Source: CAYQDR01 sp964416315
GTDB taxonomy: Bacteria; Methylomirabilota; Methylomirabilia; Rokubacteriales; DASRDR01
DNA: 48,534 bases
Reading direction: 5' to 3'
Assembly: GCA_964416315.1 (NCBI GenBank)
Contig: CAYQDR010000022.1
Location: forward strand, 1-48,534
Within the stretch, counting starts at the first letter, position 1. Each line of letters opens with the position of its first letter. Position numbers and translations under genes: made by a program. This document shows, piece after piece, positions 46,106-48,534 of this stretch. A model generated the notes under the pieces. The model searched no databases, was not told the DNA's origin, and was given only the letters and a program-made list of their open reading frames with translations.

Positions 46106-47303
46106 GGTCGTCGTCGTCGGGGCGGGACCGGCGGGCGCCGCCACCGCGATCCTGCTCGCGGAGGCGGGGCACGAGGTGGTCCTCGTGGACCGCGCGCACT
46201 TCCCGCGCGACAAGATCTGCGGGGAGTACCTCTCCCCCGAGGGGAGCCGCCTCCTTGACCGGCTCGGCGTCCTCAAGGCGGTCGAGGCGGGCGGCGCCCG
46301 CCCGGTCCGCGGGATGCGGATCGTCGCCCCGGACGGGACCACGCTCGTCGGCGACTACCCCCGGGACGGGCGCTGGCGCGGCTACCGTGACCATGCGCTC
46401 ACCGTGCCGCGCCGGATGTTCGACGCGACGCTCGTCGAGCGCGCCCGCGCGCTCCCGGTGACGGTTCGCGAGGGCTTCAGGGTGACCGACCTCGTCCGCG
46501 ACGGCGCTCGCGTCACGGGCGTCGAGGGCCTCACGCCCGAGGGCTCGACGCGGGTCGCGGCGCGGCTCGTCGTGGGGGCCGACGGGCGCACGTCGCTCGC
46601 CGCGCGGCGGCTCGGCCTCGTCCGGCCGCACCCCTGGCTCCGGCGCCTCGCGCTCGTGACGTACGCGGAGGGCGTCGAGCACGATCCCGAGCGCGGCGAG
46701 ATCTTCGTCGCCCCGCCGGCCTACTCGATCATGAACCCCATCGGCGAGGGCTGCGTGAACCTGAGCCTCGTCGTCCCGCTCGCCGAGGGCGTGCGCCACC
46801 GCGCCGACCTCGCCGGCTACTTCGACCGGACGGTGCGGGCCCTGCCGTACCTTGCCGCGCGGCTCCGCCGGGCGCGGTGGGTGAGGCCGGTCCGGGCGCT
46901 CGGCCCCCTCGCCTACCGCGTGACGCCGCCGCAGCACGACGGCGTCCTCCTCGTGGGGGACGCCCTCGGCTTCCTCGACCCGTTCACGGGCGAGGGGATC
47001 TACACGGCGCTGCGCTCGGCGGAGATCGCTGCGGAGGTGGCCCATGCCGCGCTGCGGGACGGCGACCTCTCCGCGCGGGCCCTCGCCCCGGCCCACGCCC
47101 GGCGGCTCGCCGAGTTCGCCGACAAGGGGCGCGTGTCGGCGCTCCTCCAGCGGCTGATCGCGCGGCCGCGCCTCGCGGCGCACGTCGCCCGGCGGCTCGC
47201 GCGGCACCCGGCCGACCTCGGGCTCCTCATGGGCGTCATCGGGGACTTCGTCCCGGCCCGCGAGGTGCTCCGCCCCCGCTTCCTCGCCCGCCTGCTGCTC
47301 TGA
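46092..47303 (+). CDS. FAD-dependent oxidoreductase, geranylgeranyl reductase-like
   Basis: 403 residues; ATG 46092 overlaps the methyltransferase gene. The dinucleotide motif is VVVVGAGPAGAATAILLAEAG, followed by VLVDRAHFPRDKICGEYLSPEG, typical of GGR-family proteins. The second FAD motif is VLLVGDALGFLDPFTGEGIYTAL. The substrate-binding half contains YSIMNPIGEGCVNLSLVVPLAEG. It can either hydrogenate prenyl chains (geranylgeranyl to phytyl-type) or hydroxylate the aromatic ring; sequence alone cannot decide, but a prenylated polyketide makes both plausible. It is the last gene of the four-gene cluster. After its stop, 330 bases of GC-rich intergenic DNA contain no gene. Confidence 0.9.
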   Translation: MERAEVVVVGAGPAGAATAILLAEAGHEVVLVDRAHFPRDKICGEYLSPEGSRLLDRLGVLKAVEAGGARPVRGMRIVAPDGTTLVGDYPRDGRWRGYRDHALTVPRRMFDATLVERARALPVTVREGFRVTDLVRDGARVTGVEGLTPEGSTRVAARLVVGADGRTSLAARRLGLVRPHPWLRRLALVTYAEGVEHDPERGEIFVAPPAYSIMNPIGEGCVNLSLVVPLAEGVRHRADLAGYFDRTVRALPYLAARLRRARWVRPVRALGPLAYRVTPPQHDGVLLVGDALGFLDPFTGEGIYTALRSAEIAAEVAHAALRDGDLSARALAPAHARRLAEFADKGRVSALLQRLIARPRLAAHVARRLARHPADLGLLMGVIGDFVPAREVLRPRFLARLLL

Positions 47304-47634
47304 GGCCGGCCGCTCCGGGTCCTGCCGCGGCTCCCAGCCCCACCGTGCTCGCGCCCCTGCACGAGCGCGAGGTGGGGCAGCCCGTCTCACCGGGCAAGGG
47401 AACTCCGGTGGCGTGTCGCGGTGCGCTCCGCGCGGTGGGGCGCCCCGGTCGCCGCGTCACCCGGGGCGGCCGGACGTCGCGCACTTGCCCGCCCCGCTCG
47501 GGGCGCGCTACGCTCCGGTCACCCGGACGCGGCCTCCGCGGGAAGGCGCCCGGGGGCTCGCGTGCAGTCTACCAGTGGTTATCAAGGAAATCGGCTCCGA
47601 TATACACCGGTCCTCGGCACCACACGGGTTCTGG
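47304..47634. other. intergenic stretch without a recognisable gene
   Basis: GC-rich, with several partial inverted repeats (for example GCGTCACCCGG and CGGTCACCCGG as a near direct repeat about 60 bases apart). No conserved coding potential. Small open frames on both strands look accidental. Composition becomes AT-richer from about 47560, marking the toxin-antitoxin leader. Confidence 0.6.
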
Positions 47635-47650
47635 TGTACGATGACGTACA
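47601..47650 (+). promoter_or_regulatory. operator-like palindromes at the toxin-antitoxin start
   Basis: Perfect palindrome TGTACG-ATGA-CGTACA at 47635-47650 covers the antitoxin ATG (47641). A second inverted pair, TACACCGG (47603-47610) and CTGGTGTA (47631-47638), brackets the leader. Such symmetry at the start codon is the usual binding site for an autorepressing antitoxin. Confidence 0.6.
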
Positions 47651-47877
47651 TGGCGACATCGGATTCCGTTGTGCAGACCGATCCCGAGGTCCTCGGCGGC
47701 ACGCCCGTTTTCCGCGGAACTCGCGTGCCGGTGAAGAACCTTCTCGACTATCTGGCCGCCGGGGACAGCCTGGAGCAGTTCCTCGACGACTTTCCCACCG
47801 TGAAGCGTGAGCAGGCGGTCGCTGCGCTCGAACTCGCCAGGGACCTGCTAACTGCCGGTGCGCGTCCTGCTCGATGA
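47641..47877 (+). CDS. DUF433-family antitoxin
   Basis: 78 residues from ATG 47641 (alternative ATG 47650). VVQTDPEVLGGTPVFRGTRVPVKNLLDYLAAGDSLEQFLDDFPTV is the DUF433 signature (GGxPVxxGTRVPV), a winged-helix/MerR-like fold that acts as antitoxin and DNA-binding repressor. C-terminal helices (REQAVAALELARDLLT) contact the toxin. Its end overlaps the toxin gene by 20 bases. The palindrome over the start codon is consistent with self-repression. Confidence 0.88.
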   Translation: MTYMATSDSVVQTDPEVLGGTPVFRGTRVPVKNLLDYLAAGDSLEQFLDDFPTVKREQAVAALELARDLLTAGARPAR

Positions 47878-48253
47878 ATCTTTGCCCCGACCGCTGGCCC
47901 GGCTTCTGCCGGAGCACGAGGTCCGCACCGTCGTGGCGATGGGCTGGACGGGTATCAGAAACAGCGACTTGCTGCGACTGGCGGCTGGTGAGTTCGACGC
48001 CTTCCTGGCGGCCGATCAGAATCTGGAGCATCAGCAGAATCTCAGCGCCATCCCGATCGCGATCGATGTCCTCGTCGCGCCTACGAACCGAATCGAGTCC
48101 CTCCAGCCTCTGATACCCGCGTTGCTGCGAGCGCTCCAGACGGTGGCACCTCGCCAGGTAGTCCGCGTCGGCGCCCAACGCGCCGGCTCAGGGGCGGCGC
48201 TTCGGCGCCGTCCCCTGCATCCGGAGGTTAGCCGTTTGGTTTGGGCTTCCTGA
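47858..48253 (+). CDS. DUF5615 PIN-like toxin
   Basis: 131 residues from GTG 47858. MRVLLDESLPRPLARLLPEHEVRTVVAMGWTGIRNSDLLRLAAGEFDAFLAADQNLEHQQNL is the complete DUF5615 domain, with the PIN-like acidic residues (LLDE, EFDAF, AADQ) expected for an RNase. The family is almost always paired with DUF433, as here. The usual length is about 110-120 residues; the last ~20 residues (SGAALRRRPLHPEVSRLVWAS) are read through an attC-like hairpin and may not be native, pointing to an insertion or cassette boundary at the gene end. Confidence 0.85.
   Translation: MRVLLDESLPRPLARLLPEHEVRTVVAMGWTGIRNSDLLRLAAGEFDAFLAADQNLEHQQNLSAIPIAIDVLVAPTNRIESLQPLIPALLRALQTVAPRQVVRVGAQRAGSGAALRRRPLHPEVSRLVWAS
48173..48233 (+). 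other. attC-like hairpin at the end of the toxin gene
   Basis: 61 bases bounded by GCCCAAC (48173-48179) and GTTAGCC (48227-48233), enclosing CAGGGG-CGGCGC-TTCG-GCGCCG-T-CCCCTG with one extrahelical T. Length, boundary sevenmers and a bulged stem resemble an integron attC site, but the right core deviates from GTTRRRY at its sixth base and no integrase is in view. Confidence 0.35.
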
Positions 48254-48376
48254 GGAGATCGTCCAGCCGTGTCTTGCGTTCTTCGCTTCGCTCAACCGGC
48301 GATCCGCCCAAACGACCGCTGCGGTGGCCGGCAGTCGGCCGGAACGCATGCATGTGGCTATCGCTCCAGCCCATCA

Positions 48377-48534
48377 CTACCTGGAGAACGTGGTGGAGAT
48401 CACCTGATCCGCCCGCAGGAGCACCGATGGCGGGATCGTGATCCCGAGCGTCTTGGCGGTCTTGAGATTGATGACAAGTTGGTATTTGGAAGCCTGCTCC
48501 ACCGGCAGGTCGGCTGGTTTGGCACCCTTGAGGA
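48377..48534 (-). CDS. ABC transporter substrate-binding protein (ABC_sub_bind type), C-terminal end only
   Basis: Minus-strand frame entering from beyond the window and stopping at TAG (48377-48379). The 51 visible residues read LKGAKPADLPVEQASKYQL, VINLKTAKTLGITIPPSV, LLRADQVISTTFSR. KGAKPADLPVEQ followed by INLKTAKxLGxTIPxSLLxRAD is the conserved C-terminus of the ABC_sub_bind family of putative tryptophan/tyrosine or aromatic-compound binding proteins. It converges with the toxin gene. The 123 bases between them (48254-48376) show nothing recognisable. Confidence 0.8.
   Translation of the reverse strand, partial: LKGAKPADLPVEQASKYQLVINLKTAKTLGITIPPSVLLRADQVISTTFSR

Overview
The window is about 70% GC DNA from an uncultured-looking bacterium. 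The gene mix includes oligopeptide and TRAP transporters with orphan receptors, AhpD-type and FAH-type catabolic enzymes, a free-standing corrinoid methyltransferase set, a giant cyclase-ATPase-TPR regulator and many short GC-rich hairpin repeats between genes. It fits a soil or subsurface lineage such as Candidatus Rokubacteria (Methylomirabilota) best. That placement is inference from gene content; there is no rRNA or marker gene here. No tRNA, rRNA, CRISPR array or insertion sequence was seen.

Layout. 0-3.5 kb: a possible partial Gly-rich gene, then two tandem paralogous Cys-rich membrane-anchored proteins of unknown family and a cupredoxin. 3.5-12.2 kb (minus): fused TRAP permease with a wrecked receptor gene upstream, ketopantoate-reductase-like protein, atypical M28 peptidase, and a peptide ABC transporter (binding protein, two permeases, no ATPases). 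12.3-14.7 kb: a nucleotidyltransferase and small partner gene, divergent from a FAH-family hydrolase, plus a small unknown gene. 14.7-17.1 kb (minus): a three-gene split cobalamin methyltransferase (corrinoid protein, homocysteine methyltransferase, activation-domain protein). 17.1-20.5 kb: CDF metal transporter, HAD phosphatase, and a SorAB-like sulfite dehydrogenase pair. 20.5-22.8 kb: HpaI-type aldolase coupled to an AhpD-like protein whose second redox-motif residue is encoded by TGA, with a selenocysteine-insertion-like hairpin just after it; then a class II cyclic-nucleotide phosphodiesterase-like protein.

22.8-30.0 kb: glutaminyl-cyclase-like peptidase, SAM methyltransferase, YHS-type small protein, acidic unknown, SDR, orphan DctP receptor, and GspA/GspB secretion accessory proteins. 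30.1-41.0 kb: DsbA-like protein, the 1174-residue cyclase-ATPase-TPR protein, orotate phosphoribosyltransferase, DUF1989 protein, IMP dehydrogenase, Gfo/Idh oxidoreductase, and a thiolase/OB-fold pair split by a dispersed repeat. 41.2-47.3 kb (plus): a Pal-like protein with a duplicated N-terminal module, two small secreted proteins, then a UbiA prenyltransferase - type III polyketide synthase - methyltransferase - FAD oxidoreductase cluster that probably makes a modified phenolic or quinone lipid. 47.6-48.5 kb: a DUF433/DUF5615 toxin-antitoxin pair with a palindrome over its start codon, and the 3' end of a substrate-binding protein gene running out of the window.

The strongest leads are the in-frame TGA selenoprotein, the paired Cys-repeat/cupredoxin locus, the type III PKS-UbiA cluster, the split MetH operon and the collapsed TRAP receptor gene. 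Several families of GC-rich intergenic hairpins recur, in two places apparently supplying the ribosome binding site of the next gene.
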